Positions 35,869-43,736 of a stretch of 60,443 nt of DNA are shown piece after piece. A model generated the notes under the pieces. That model was not told where the DNA came from. It worked only from the letters and a program-made list of their open reading frames with translations, and ran no database searches. How positions within the stretch are numbered: position 1 is the first letter of the stretch; each line of letters starts with the position of its first letter. The position numbers and the translations under genes are program-made. The stretch comes from Mesobacillus zeae (GTDB lineage: Bacteria > Bacillota > Bacilli > Bacillales > Cytobacillaceae), in the NCBI RefSeq assembly GCF_003570705.1, contig NZ_QWVT01000022.1, positions 1 through 60,443 on the forward strand, in the 5' to 3' direction.

Positions 35869-36594
35869 CTACTTCAGCTCAATGGACCTGTAATCATGCG
35901 GATCCACTTTTTTCAGCATATTCAGTTCTTCTCTTGTTGGCTCCGGCGTATATCTGACCGTATCATACAAAAGCTCGAATCCAGTGTTCGCCCTCACTTC
36001 CTCCAGCGAGGAGGTAGGATGGATGGTGTCGAGGTGCAGTTTACCATTCTTGAATTCAAAGACGCAGAGCGGTGTGACAATTTTCCATAGGTTGCCACGC
36101 GTTGTGACAAAATCAACCTTTTCTACAAATGTACGCGGATCATGTTTCACTCGCCAGATGATCGCTTTTTTGGCTGTAGGAATCAGGACAGCACTCCCAG
36201 CACCGCCAGGGAGGCGAAGCTTGGGCCTGTGGTAGTCACCGATCACCGAAGCATTGACATTCCCGTTTATATCAAACTGAATGCCGCCGAGGAAAGCGAC
36301 GTCCAGCCTTCCCCTCATGGATAGGTCGAATACTTCCTCGAGCGGGAAGTACGCTTCTCCGCTATCGAGAAGCTCTGCGCCTGCAGAAGAGTAGGAGGCT
36401 TTTGCTATGGAGGAAGGGTTCACCCCTCCAGGAATATTCAAATGGACGAGGTCAGGTGCATGCATATTTTTCGCCAGGCTCATAGCGACCATTGGAAGAT
36501 GTGATGAAACACCATGGAATACGGTTTCCCCGTCCTCCAGCATGTTCGCGATGGCACAGGTCATGATATCGACTGGTCGATGGGATGATGTCAT
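35869..36594 (-). CDS. CoA-transferase family I subunit B-like protein lacking the catalytic Glu
   Basis: This 241-aa protein resembles the beta subunit of glutaconate CoA-transferase (GctB). AFLGGIQFDINGNVNASVIGDYHRPK aligns directly with the GctB block I remember, and AKNMHAPD aligns without gaps with AKRVYAPD. Six residues later the GctB catalytic Glu54 (VESG) is replaced by Ile54 (NIPG). Members such as IpdB, which lack this Glu, act as hydrolases rather than transferases. It overlaps the subunit A gene by four bases and is last in the BMC operon. The reaction is unknown. Confidence 0.8.
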   Translation of the reverse strand: MTSSHRPVDIMTCAIANMLEDGETVFHGVSSHLPMVAMSLAKNMHAPDLVHLNIPGGVNPSSIAKASYSSAGAELLDSGEAYFPLEEVFDLSMRGRLDVAFLGGIQFDINGNVNASVIGDYHRPKLRLPGGAGSAVLIPTAKKAIIWRVKHDPRTFVEKVDFVTTRGNLWKIVTPLCVFEFKNGKLHLDTIHPTSSLEEVRANTGFELLYDTVRYTPEPTREELNMLKKVDPHDYRSIELK

Positions 36595-37424
36595 ATCCTT
36601 AATGCCGTCCTTTCCCCAGAATGGTCCCTGGAACTATAATCCGATAAGTAACCTTCGATTTCTTCCTTCGTCTTCATTCCCAGAAAAGAAATGAGTGACG
36701 TTTCATCGATGTCATATTTTCCCGGGCACGACGCCGGAGCCGCACCTCTTGGAGTATGGACAACTGCGCTGACAAGAAATGACGGGATGTCCACATACTC
36801 AGCATTCCGCTTCATCATCCCTGCAGGAACAACTTGCTCCGTTGTGATGATGACCTTTTTAGCAGCCCTGCTGAGCAAAACATCCTCAAACTTTGGCCCG
36901 TAAATTCTTGCATTCCCGTTCTGGTCGCACTCTTGGACGTGAATGACTGCAACATCGGGGACGATGGTTTTCACAAGCGTAATTGGATTCCCGCTGAAAG
37001 GATCTTCAACAACCATGAAGTAATCATTCTTTTCCAGAAGTTCACCGGCCACAAGCCCTTTTACAGGCATAAAAGGAACGTTCATCTGGGCTCCGCGTAA
37101 AGCACAAATCACCGTATAGCACGCATGTTCATTCCCTTTGACCCGGCCTTCCTGCACTGCTCTCCGGTAGTGGGAAGCGAGACCGAATTTAGTTTCGTAG
37201 CTGACAAACCCTGCATCAACCGAGGTGACACTATCCATTGCACATAAAAGATCAATATCATGCGCACCCGCTGTCTTTACTATTTTCAGCTCCTGCTTTT
37301 TCTGCCTTGCGATCTCCCTGACAAAAGCCATTGGCACCCGGTGGAGTACATTTCCGCCAAACGAAATGGTATCGCCATCTCTCACCATACCGGCAGCTTT
37401 ATTTAAACACATCACTTTTTTCAT
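36591..37424 (-). CDS. CoA-transferase family I subunit A-like protein
   Basis: This 277-aa protein has the alpha-subunit fold of glutaconate-type CoA-transferases: GMVRDGDTISFGGNVLHRVPMAFVREIAR at the start, FMPVKGLVAGELL in the middle and RAAKKVIITTEQVV near the CoA region. It is coupled to the B-like gene by a 4-base overlap, so they form a heteromer. Its presence in a BMC operon suggests acyl-CoA handling downstream of the aldehyde dehydrogenase, but with subunit B lacking the usual Glu a simple CoA transfer is doubtful. Confidence 0.8.
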   Translation of the reverse strand: MKKVMCLNKAAGMVRDGDTISFGGNVLHRVPMAFVREIARQKKQELKIVKTAGAHDIDLLCAMDSVTSVDAGFVSYETKFGLASHYRRAVQEGRVKGNEHACYTVICALRGAQMNVPFMPVKGLVAGELLEKNDYFMVVEDPFSGNPITLVKTIVPDVAVIHVQECDQNGNARIYGPKFEDVLLSRAAKKVIITTEQVVPAGMMKRNAEYVDIPSFLVSAVVHTPRGAAPASCPGKYDIDETSLISFLGMKTKEEIEGYLSDYSSRDHSGERTALRI

Positions 37425-37439
37425 CTATTACCACCACCA

Positions 37440-38771
37440 TTACTTTACTGCATTGCTGGCAATATGGACCGCGTCCCATACACCGGCAAAAGGCGGTGCG
37501 TAACACAAATCCGTCATCCCGAGTTCATCGGCTGACATTTTCGCATGGATGGCCACGGCAAAGATATCAATCCTTAAAACCACACCTTTATTACCTGCTG
37601 CCTGGGCCCCAAGGATCCGTCTCGTCCGCTTATCACAAATCAGCTTGATCCAAATCGGCGTCTGGTCAGGGTAATAAGCAGGGTGGTCAGCGCTTTTTAC
37701 AAAAACGGTTGTATAATCCTGTCGAAGCCTTACTGCGTCTTCCTCAGACATTCCGGTGCGGGCAAGCTCAAAGTCAAACACTTTAATGGCTGCACTTCCC
37801 AGCGTGCCAACATACTTAGTGTGGCTCCCGGCTATATTGGCGCCTGCAATTCTGCCGCATTTATTCGCATTCGTTCCAAGCGGGATATAGGCGTTTTCTT
37901 CCATGACTTTGTTGTATACCACAGCGCAGTCGCCGGCAGCGTACACATCCGGAATATTCGTCCGCATCTCCCTATCAATGAGGACGGCCCCGTTCGCTGA
38001 AAGCAGAATCCCCGAGCCCTCCAGAAAACCCGTGGCAGGCTTGACTCCAAGGGAAAGCAGGACCAAATCGGCAGGATAAATACCTTTATCCGTCTGGACT
38101 TTTTCCACTGTTTCAGAACCAATAAAGCCAAGGACCTTCTCATTGAGATTTAAATAGACGCCCTGCCTGATGAGCTCACTTTCAGCCAGATCGGTTATGT
38201 CTTTGTCAAATGTCCGGAGAATCCGGTCGGACAGCTCGATCACTCTTACATTCTTGCCAAGATGGCCCATCGCTTCAGCAGCTTCGATTCCAATGTAGCC
38301 GCCCCCGACAATGACGACATTTTGGACACCTTCCCCGTCTGCGGCTTCTTTCAATACGATCCCGTCTTCAAGCGTTTTTAGGACCTTGATGTTTTTCAGA
38401 TTCCCTCCGCTGAAAGGCGGGACAATGGGGGAAGTTCCCGTTGCAATCATTAATTTATCATAGTGATCAAGGAACACCCGCTTTGTTTCCAAATCCCTGA
38501 CCATGACCTGCTTTTTCTCCGGAACAACTTTGACTACCTCATGACGTAGGAAAATATCCATTCCCATTGACTCAAACTGTTCTTTTGTCCGGGCAATCAT
38601 TTTTGTATAATCATCGTTTTCACCAGAGACAAAATAGGGCAGGCCGCAGGCGCCGTACGATAAGAAGCTTCCTCTTTCGTAAACCGCGATTTCCGCATCC
38701 TTATCCATTCTCTTGAGCTTGGAAGCGGCAGACATCCCTGCTGCTACTCCGCCAATCACGATCAGCTTCAT
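37440..38771 (-). CDS. FAD-dependent pyridine nucleotide-disulfide oxidoreductase, CoA-disulfide reductase-like
   Basis: This 443-aa flavoprotein has the FAD-binding GGVAAGMSAA, the single redox Cys42 in SFLSYGACGLPYF (the NOX/CoADR pattern), an NAD(P)-binding GGGYIGIEAAE, the TNIPDVYAAGDCA FAD motif, and a C-terminal dimerisation domain. Relatives reduce CoA disulfide or polysulfides with NAD(P)H, or oxygen as NADH oxidase. In this operon it may keep CoA reduced or reoxidise NADH; no alcohol dehydrogenase is present. It follows the solute-binding-like gene by four bases. Confidence 0.85.
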   Translation of the reverse strand: MKLIVIGGVAAGMSAASKLKRMDKDAEIAVYERGSFLSYGACGLPYFVSGENDDYTKMIARTKEQFESMGMDIFLRHEVVKVVPEKKQVMVRDLETKRVFLDHYDKLMIATGTSPIVPPFSGGNLKNIKVLKTLEDGIVLKEAADGEGVQNVVIVGGGYIGIEAAEAMGHLGKNVRVIELSDRILRTFDKDITDLAESELIRQGVYLNLNEKVLGFIGSETVEKVQTDKGIYPADLVLLSLGVKPATGFLEGSGILLSANGAVLIDREMRTNIPDVYAAGDCAVVYNKVMEENAYIPLGTNANKCGRIAGANIAGSHTKYVGTLGSAAIKVFDFELARTGMSEEDAVRLRQDYTTVFVKSADHPAYYPDQTPIWIKLICDKRTRRILGAQAAGNKGVVLRIDIFAVAIHAKMSADELGMTDLCYAPPFAGVWDAVHIASNAVK

Positions 38772-38775
38772 TGGC

Positions 38776-39933
38776 TCACCCCCTTGCGATTTTTAAAATT
38801 TCTTTCTCCGCCTCGAACAGTGCCTCGGCAGGTGTTTCAATTCCCTTAAAAGCTTTGTGGATATGTTCGTACAGCGGAGCAAGCTTATCGCCCGCATTCT
38901 CCATCATTGGCAGTGGTTTTGCATATGTCCTGATGGATTCCAGCAGGACTGGATACCATGGCTGAATTTCGCCTGTTGTGTAGGAGGATTCCCTGACAGG
39001 AGCCCCCGAGTATGTTCCGACGAGCTGATCGATAGGTGAAGATGCCAAGTAGGACAGGAACTTATTGGCAAGCTCTTTCTTTTTGGATTTCTGGCTAATT
39101 GCAAAACTCCAAGTAACATTCCACGAAGTCTTAATGGCCGAGAATCCGACATCTTCCTTGTCGAGACAGCGTTCATCCATCACAAATCCGAGTTGCCCTC
39201 CCCATGTGACTGCCAGTGCGCACTGACGGTTTTGAAAGGTCTCCCGGAGTTCATCGTTTCCGAAGCTATCTGTGTTTTCAGGGGCAGATTCCTTCAATGA
39301 AATATATTTTTCCAAAGCCCTTATGCCTTCCGGAGTATTAAAAGCCGGAGCATGTGTCTTTTCATCGAAAGCATCAATTCCTTCTTCCCGCAAATACGGA
39401 AGGAAATCAAGGAATATTTCGCTTTCATGCGCCTTTAGGGCGATTCCAGCCATTCCAGGCTCCCGCTGGTGAAGATGTGACGCCATCCTCACAATTGTAT
39501 CTGTATCGACAACCCGCGGAACCAGTCCTCCTAAATACTTCTCCGCCACCGATTTCCGGTAAAGAAGGATATGGCCATCACAGAAAGATGGATACAAATA
39601 CCGTTTGCCGGCGGTCTCCATTTCTTTCCTGATCACCTCAAGGATGTCTTCCTGCCTATCGAAAGCACCTTCGTGATCGTCTGCCTCTGCGAAATACCCT
39701 TTCCTGACAAAATCCTTCAGCCAAAGATGACCTGCGGCCATGACCACATCAAAATCCGACTTTCCTTCAAGTGCATCCATCATGGCACCATAATATTCCG
39801 CCCATGGAACGATATGAAACATAATTTCGGCGCCATTTTCCCGGCTGAATGTTTCAACGATCCCATACCGCGGGTCTTTATACAGATAAACCGCAGGATC
39901 ACCGACTGCAAGAACCTTTAATATCTGTCCCAT
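38776..39933 (-). CDS. solute-binding-protein-like protein without a signal peptide, in a BMC operon
   Basis: This 385-aa protein looks like a family 1 extracellular solute-binding protein (two-lobe MalE-like fold: FDVVMAAGHLWLKDFVRKGYFAEADD, LPYLREEGIDAF, ALAVTWGGQLGFV, KKELANKFLSYLASS). The N-terminus MGQILKVLAVGDPAVYLYKD goes straight into the first beta strand, with no signal peptide or lipobox, so it should stay in the cytoplasm. It lies between the BMC pentamer gene and the flavoprotein gene. I infer a sensing, carrier or enzymatic role. Start is the ATG after GGGTGG. Confidence 0.8.
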   Translation of the reverse strand: MGQILKVLAVGDPAVYLYKDPRYGIVETFSRENGAEIMFHIVPWAEYYGAMMDALEGKSDFDVVMAAGHLWLKDFVRKGYFAEADDHEGAFDRQEDILEVIRKEMETAGKRYLYPSFCDGHILLYRKSVAEKYLGGLVPRVVDTDTIVRMASHLHQREPGMAGIALKAHESEIFLDFLPYLREEGIDAFDEKTHAPAFNTPEGIRALEKYISLKESAPENTDSFGNDELRETFQNRQCALAVTWGGQLGFVMDERCLDKEDVGFSAIKTSWNVTWSFAISQKSKKKELANKFLSYLASSPIDQLVGTYSGAPVRESSYTTGEIQPWYPVLLESIRTYAKPLPMMENAGDKLAPLYEHIHKAFKGIETPAEALFEAEKEILKIARG

Positions 39934-39950
39934 GTTTACCACCCGCACAC

Positions 39951-40208
39951 CTATTTTATAATTGGTTCGTTATCTACAATTCCAACGACAACCGCATCAA
40001 CGGGAGCGTTCTTCTTTAGTCCATTGGCTACCATGCTGCCTCTTGAAACGAGGACAAGCTCGCCTTCCCCCGCTCCAATTTCATCTGCCGCAACGAAGCA
40101 GTCTTCCATATTTCCGTAATACGGCTGTATGACAAGAAGCTTAAGTCCCTGGAGTTCATCGTATTTCCTTGTAGAGACAATATTGCTGATCACCCTGCCG
40201 ATCATCAT
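39951..40208 (-). CDS. eutN: BMC-P pentameric vertex protein (EutN/CcmL family)
   Basis: This 85-aa protein caps the twelve vertices of the shell. The family signature is clear: IGRVISNIVSTRKYDELQGLKLLVIQP, followed by VAADEIGAGEGELVLVSRGS and APVDAVVVGIVD. One copy is enough for a closed icosahedral shell. It lies 16 bases after pduL and 17 bases before the solute-binding-like gene. Confidence 0.95.
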   Translation of the reverse strand: MMIGRVISNIVSTRKYDELQGLKLLVIQPYYGNMEDCFVAADEIGAGEGELVLVSRGSMVANGLKKNAPVDAVVVGIVDNEPIIK

Positions 40209-40224
40209 GCCTTACCAAGCCTCC

Positions 40225-40890
40225 TTAAGGAATTATTTTCAGCAGTTCGCCGCCAGCGAGCCCGAATGCATTAGCGTCATCCGTATCGATATGCATATCA
40301 AGGGCATACCTGTCCTTTACCCGGATGGTCACTTGCCCCATCACACCGCTCTTTTCTCCTTCAACGGCAACGGAGACCTTTTGGCCGTCCGTTACTCCGT
40401 ATTGCATTGCATCGCTCGGCGTCATATGGATATGCCTGTCTGCAATGATTCCGCCCTCATCAAGCGTTACACTTCCTCTTGGGCCGATGAGAGTAACGGG
40501 AGAAGAACCCTTCAGGTTCCCTGAATTGCGTACGGGCAGCTGAAGGCCTAGCTTCCGGGCATCTGTCCTCGATAACTCAACCTGCGACTGTTTCCGCAAA
40601 GGACCCAGAATCCTGACGTTTTCAATGGCTCCCTTAGGGCCTTTGATTGTGACTTTCTCCTGGGCAGCGTACTGCCCAGGCTGGGAGATGTCTTTCATCG
40701 GAGTCAGGCTGTATCCGTCCCCGAACAGCAGCCTGACATGCTCCTGCTGTAAATGAATATGCCTTGCCGAAACACTGACAGGAACAAACTCTTTTCTGGT
40801 CTGTCCATCGAGCAAATGATGTTTTTTTAATTCTTCTACGACAGATTTTGTAATCTCAACCAAGAGATCTGATTGATTTACGGAAACCAC
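40225..40890 (-). CDS. pduL: PduL-type phosphotransacylase
   Basis: This 221-aa enzyme exchanges CoA for phosphate on acyl-CoA, recycling CoA inside BMCs and yielding acyl-phosphate for ATP synthesis. It has two PduL repeats, each with the metal-binding His motif (SARHIHLQQEHVRLLFG and ADRHIHMTPSDAMQYG). The N-terminal helix SDLLVEITKSVVEELKKHHLL is amphipathic and separated from the core by a short linker, as in encapsulation peptides. It lies directly after the shell genes. Confidence 0.95.
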   Translation of the reverse strand: MVSVNQSDLLVEITKSVVEELKKHHLLDGQTRKEFVPVSVSARHIHLQQEHVRLLFGDGYSLTPMKDISQPGQYAAQEKVTIKGPKGAIENVRILGPLRKQSQVELSRTDARKLGLQLPVRNSGNLKGSSPVTLIGPRGSVTLDEGGIIADRHIHMTPSDAMQYGVTDGQKVSVAVEGEKSGVMGQVTIRVKDRYALDMHIDTDDANAFGLAGGELLKIIP

Positions 40891-40891
40891 C

Positions 40892-41170
40892 TTATTTCAA
40901 TCCTGTCAGGAGTTTTGCTACATCTGAATGAGGTCTTGGAATGACATGAACAGCTACAAGCTCCCCGACTCTTTGAGCAGCTTCTGCTCCTACTTCAGTT
41001 GCTGCCTTCACCGCGCCAACATCGCCTTTTACAATCACTGATACGAGGCCTGACCCGATTTTTTCGCTACTGACAATTTCTACATTTGCTGCTTTTAACA
41101 TTGCATCTGCTGCTTCAATTGCTGCTGTAATTCCCCTAGTCTCGATCATACCCAATGATTCATTCATCAT
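40892..41170 (-). CDS. BMC-H shell hexamer protein (PduA/PduJ-like)
   Basis: This 92-aa single BMC domain is canonical: [53 protein letters not shown], ending [11 protein letters not shown]. The pore loop reads KIGSG. It is probably the main facet tile. It overlaps the upstream 125-aa shell gene by four bases. Confidence 0.96.
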   Translation of the reverse strand: MMNESLGMIETRGITAAIEAADAMLKAANVEIVSSEKIGSGLVSVIVKGDVGAVKAATEVGAEAAQRVGELVAVHVIPRPHSDVAKLLTGLK

Positions 41171-41544
41171 AATTCCTCCTCGTTTTCACTGTGATTGGTT
41201 ATTTTAATTTCTGCCGCATCTGGCGGCAGAAGTGTTTCTCCTATGGAATTTCCTTCATTTGCTGGAACGATATATCTTAATATTTCTTCATGCGGGTTCG
41301 TGATGGCTAAAGCCATTTTCAGCGGCTCGTTTGGCTTGCCTTCACATACTTGCCGAGCAATCTCGAGGCTTGCCTGTATATCCGAGACTCCCCCGCCAAG
41401 GACCAGCGTCACCAGCCTGCCGCCCAAATACTTTTCAGATGAAAGCAATTCAACATTGCCGCCCTTGCAGACAGCATCAAGAATTTCTGCCGCCACTGTA
41501 AAATATTGTGCTTCAATGATACCTAGCGCTTCATACCTCATCAT
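41167..41544 (-). CDS. BMC-H shell protein, divergent, with C-terminal extension
   Basis: This 125-aa protein has one BMC domain ([52 protein letters not shown]) with pore-loop KYLGG in place of KIGSG. It has a 35-residue C-terminal extension ([22 protein letters not shown]). The altered pore suggests a distinct solute. Its start overlaps the end of the previous gene by 14 bases, next to a 17-bp tandem duplication. Confidence 0.93.
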   Translation of the reverse strand: MMRYEALGIIEAQYFTVAAEILDAVCKGGNVELLSSEKYLGGRLVTLVLGGGVSDIQASLEIARQVCEGKPNEPLKMALAITNPHEEILRYIVPANEGNSIGETLLPPDAAEIKITNHSENEEEL

Positions 41545-41854
41545 TGTTCACCACCTTCAAGTGTTCACCACCTTCAAGCGGGCCAGTGAGAACTCCGAGT
41601 CCGCCGGATGGCCTTGGAATCACCCGCGCAGCGACCAATTCGCCATATGATGCTGCTGTTTCCTGTCCGGTTTCGACGGCAAATTGCACCGAAGCGAGAT
41701 CTCCCGTCACCATAACCGCTATCATCCCACTGCCAATTTTGTGGATGCTGTGAATCTCAACAAAAGCGGATTTGATCATTGCATCGGCACACGCTAAAGC
41801 GGTTACATTCCCGACCACCTCAAGAATTCCTATCGACTGGTTCACCTGACTCAC
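41531..41854 (-). CDS. BMC-H shell hexamer protein
   Basis: This 107-aa single BMC domain (SIGILEVVGNVTALACADAMIKSAFVEIHSIHKIGSGMIAVMVTGDLASVQFA) has pore loop KIGSG and ends VIPRPSGGLGVLTGPLEGG. The last nine codons come from a 17-bp tandem duplication (41545-41578) that shifts the frame past what looks like the older stop codon. It follows the 110-aa shell gene by 13 bases. Confidence 0.94.
   Translation of the reverse strand: MSQVNQSIGILEVVGNVTALACADAMIKSAFVEIHSIHKIGSGMIAVMVTGDLASVQFAVETGQETAASYGELVAARVIPRPSGGLGVLTGPLEGGEHLKVVNNDEV
41545..41578. repeat. 17-bp perfect tandem duplication at a shell-gene junction
   Basis: TGTTCACCACCTTCAAG occurs twice in a row. On the coding strand each unit carries the AAGGTGGTG ribosome site used by the next shell gene. 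Confidence 0.9.
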
Positions 41855-41867
41855 CTCATTATTGGGC

Positions 41868-42200
41868 TTAACCCTTTACTTTCACCTTACCGGTATAAAG
41901 AAGCTTTTCGATTCCTACTGACCCCGATGGTATCAAGCGGGACAAAATATCACTTTCATCGATATACTTTCCGGCCTCACGGACGGCTGTTTCAAGCGCA
42001 ACTTCTACGTCGGAGACTGTGCCAGTAAATTTCACCTGGATGACCACAGGTATTGGGGCACTGTCCCCGGAGGCCGGATTATTGCAGTCAATTCCTTCAA
42101 TCCTTACCTTTGCAGCTTTGCAGGCCTTGTCCATTGCGGCTAACGCTACGCTAAACCCCTGAACTTCAAGCAAGCCAATCGCTTTTCCCATCTTTTTCAC
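41868..42200 (-). CDS. BMC shell protein with expanded pore loop
   Basis: This 110-aa single BMC domain (KAIGLLEVQGFSVALAAMDKACKAAKVRIEGID) has the usual pore segment replaced by the longer CNNPASGDSAPIP loop before VVIQVKFTG. The C-terminus ends KLLYTGKVKVKG. The expanded loop, with a Cys, could gate the pore or bind a cofactor. It directly follows the aldehyde dehydrogenase gene, abutting its stop codon. Confidence 0.9.
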   Translation of the reverse strand: MKKMGKAIGLLEVQGFSVALAAMDKACKAAKVRIEGIDCNNPASGDSAPIPVVIQVKFTGTVSDVEVALETAVREAGKYIDESDILSRLIPSGSVGIEKLLYTGKVKVKG

Positions 42201-43724
42201 CTACCCTATGATTCGGAATCCGCCTTCTGCAAGCACACAACGCCTTTGTCTCGTAAACGTTTTCGCAGATGTTATTCCTTCCCCTGTCGGCCCTGCAATC
42301 GTCATTGTTGTGAAGCCTTCCCCTCCGAATCCAACTCCTGCAAGGGAAGAAGCATTTTTCACAAAAATGGTTGTTTCAATTGCCTTTGCAAACTGTGTCA
42401 GGTGATCTACATTTTTTGAGTGCATAATTGCAGTGTGGCGGTTGCCGTGCTCCGCTTTCACTGCAAAATCAATGGCTTCTTCAAGCGTATTTACCCTGAC
42501 AATTGGCAGCACAGGCATCATCTGCTCAAGCTGGACAAAAGGATGGTCAAAATCCACCTCGCAAATCAGAAGTTTTACCGTGCTGTCAGGTATAATGCCA
42601 AGCTCTTTCATAAATTGATCTGCAGATCGGCCCACCCATTTCTTGGAGACATGGTATTCCCGTTTATTGTCAAGAGAACAGCCCCGTGATTCCTGTTTTT
42701 CGTTTGCTTCAAGCGCGAATTCCATAACTCTCTCCAGCTGGTGCTGGTCAAGCATACAGGCACCGTTATTCAGCATGTGAAAAATCAGGCCGTCCGCAGC
42801 AGAATCAAGGACAAATACTTCCTTTTCAGCGATGCAAAGCAGGTTATTGTCAAAAGATGCGCCAGTGATGATCGATTGGGCGGCATGCTCCAGGTCCGCT
42901 GTGTTATCAACAATGACCGGAGGATTGCCTGCTCCTGCCCCAACTGCCTTTTTCCCTGACTTCAGCAATGTTTTCACTAGCCCCGGTCCGCCTGTGCCTA
43001 CAAGCATCCTTACTTTCGGACTATCGATCAATGTCTGCATTGTTTCAAGGCTTGGATTTGCAACCATTGTTACAAGATTCTCCGGCCCTCCGGCAGCCTT
43101 GATTGCTTTATTAATCAAGATAATGGCGTAAGCACAAGACTTTTTCGAGGATGGATGGACATTGAATACGACGGCATTCCCCGCTGCAAGCATTCCAATG
43201 CTGTTGTTAATAATCGTTTCGGTCGGATTGGTGACAGGCGTTACTGCCCCTATCAAGCCAAATGGCGCTTCTTCCACAATTGTCAGGCCATCATCTCCGG
43301 AAAAAGCCTCTGTCTTGAGGATTTCTGTTCCAGGTGTTTGCAATGCTGCAAGTTCATGCTTTGAAATTTTGTCTTCAACGTTCCCTAGCCCTGTCTCTTC
43401 ATAGACAAGCCTTGCAAGCTGTTCTTTTTCATTCACAGCAGCCTGTCGGATGGAAGAAATGATCCGTTCCCTTCCCTTCAGTTCAAACTGGCGCATATAC
43501 GCAAGCTGCGCTGAATACCCTGCCTCTATTGCATCTTCCATTCTTGCAAATACTCCGTTTTCCCCCTGCGATACAGTCGAGGCAATTTGCCCCGTATGGC
43601 TTGCCGGTTTCATTTTAACCGGTGCTTGTGCAGCCTTGGCATCAGAATTAAGGACTGATTCCACATTCTGCAAAACAGACTGGATGATTTTTTGGATGTC
43701 TTGGTCAGAAATCTGGGCGTTCAA
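42201..43724 (-). CDS. CoA-acylating aldehyde dehydrogenase with N-terminal encapsulation peptide
   Basis: This 507-aa enzyme of the PduP/EutE family oxidises an aldehyde to acyl-CoA with NAD+. Residues 4-25 (QISDQDIQKIIQSVLQNVESVL) form an amphipathic helix, followed by a low-complexity linker to residue 60: a typical BMC targeting tag. The catalytic Cys297 is in NNLLCIAEK. PVTNPTET and LVGTGGPGLV match the family. It follows the aldolase gene by 12 bases, so it probably consumes the aldehyde that aldolase releases. Confidence 0.95.
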   Translation of the reverse strand: MNAQISDQDIQKIIQSVLQNVESVLNSDAKAAQAPVKMKPASHTGQIASTVSQGENGVFARMEDAIEAGYSAQLAYMRQFELKGRERIISSIRQAAVNEKEQLARLVYEETGLGNVEDKISKHELAALQTPGTEILKTEAFSGDDGLTIVEEAPFGLIGAVTPVTNPTETIINNSIGMLAAGNAVVFNVHPSSKKSCAYAIILINKAIKAAGGPENLVTMVANPSLETMQTLIDSPKVRMLVGTGGPGLVKTLLKSGKKAVGAGAGNPPVIVDNTADLEHAAQSIITGASFDNNLLCIAEKEVFVLDSAADGLIFHMLNNGACMLDQHQLERVMEFALEANEKQESRGCSLDNKREYHVSKKWVGRSADQFMKELGIIPDSTVKLLICEVDFDHPFVQLEQMMPVLPIVRVNTLEEAIDFAVKAEHGNRHTAIMHSKNVDHLTQFAKAIETTIFVKNASSLAGVGFGGEGFTTMTIAGPTGEGITSAKTFTRQRRCVLAEGGFRIIG

Positions 43725-43736
43725 CTTTCTTCCCCC

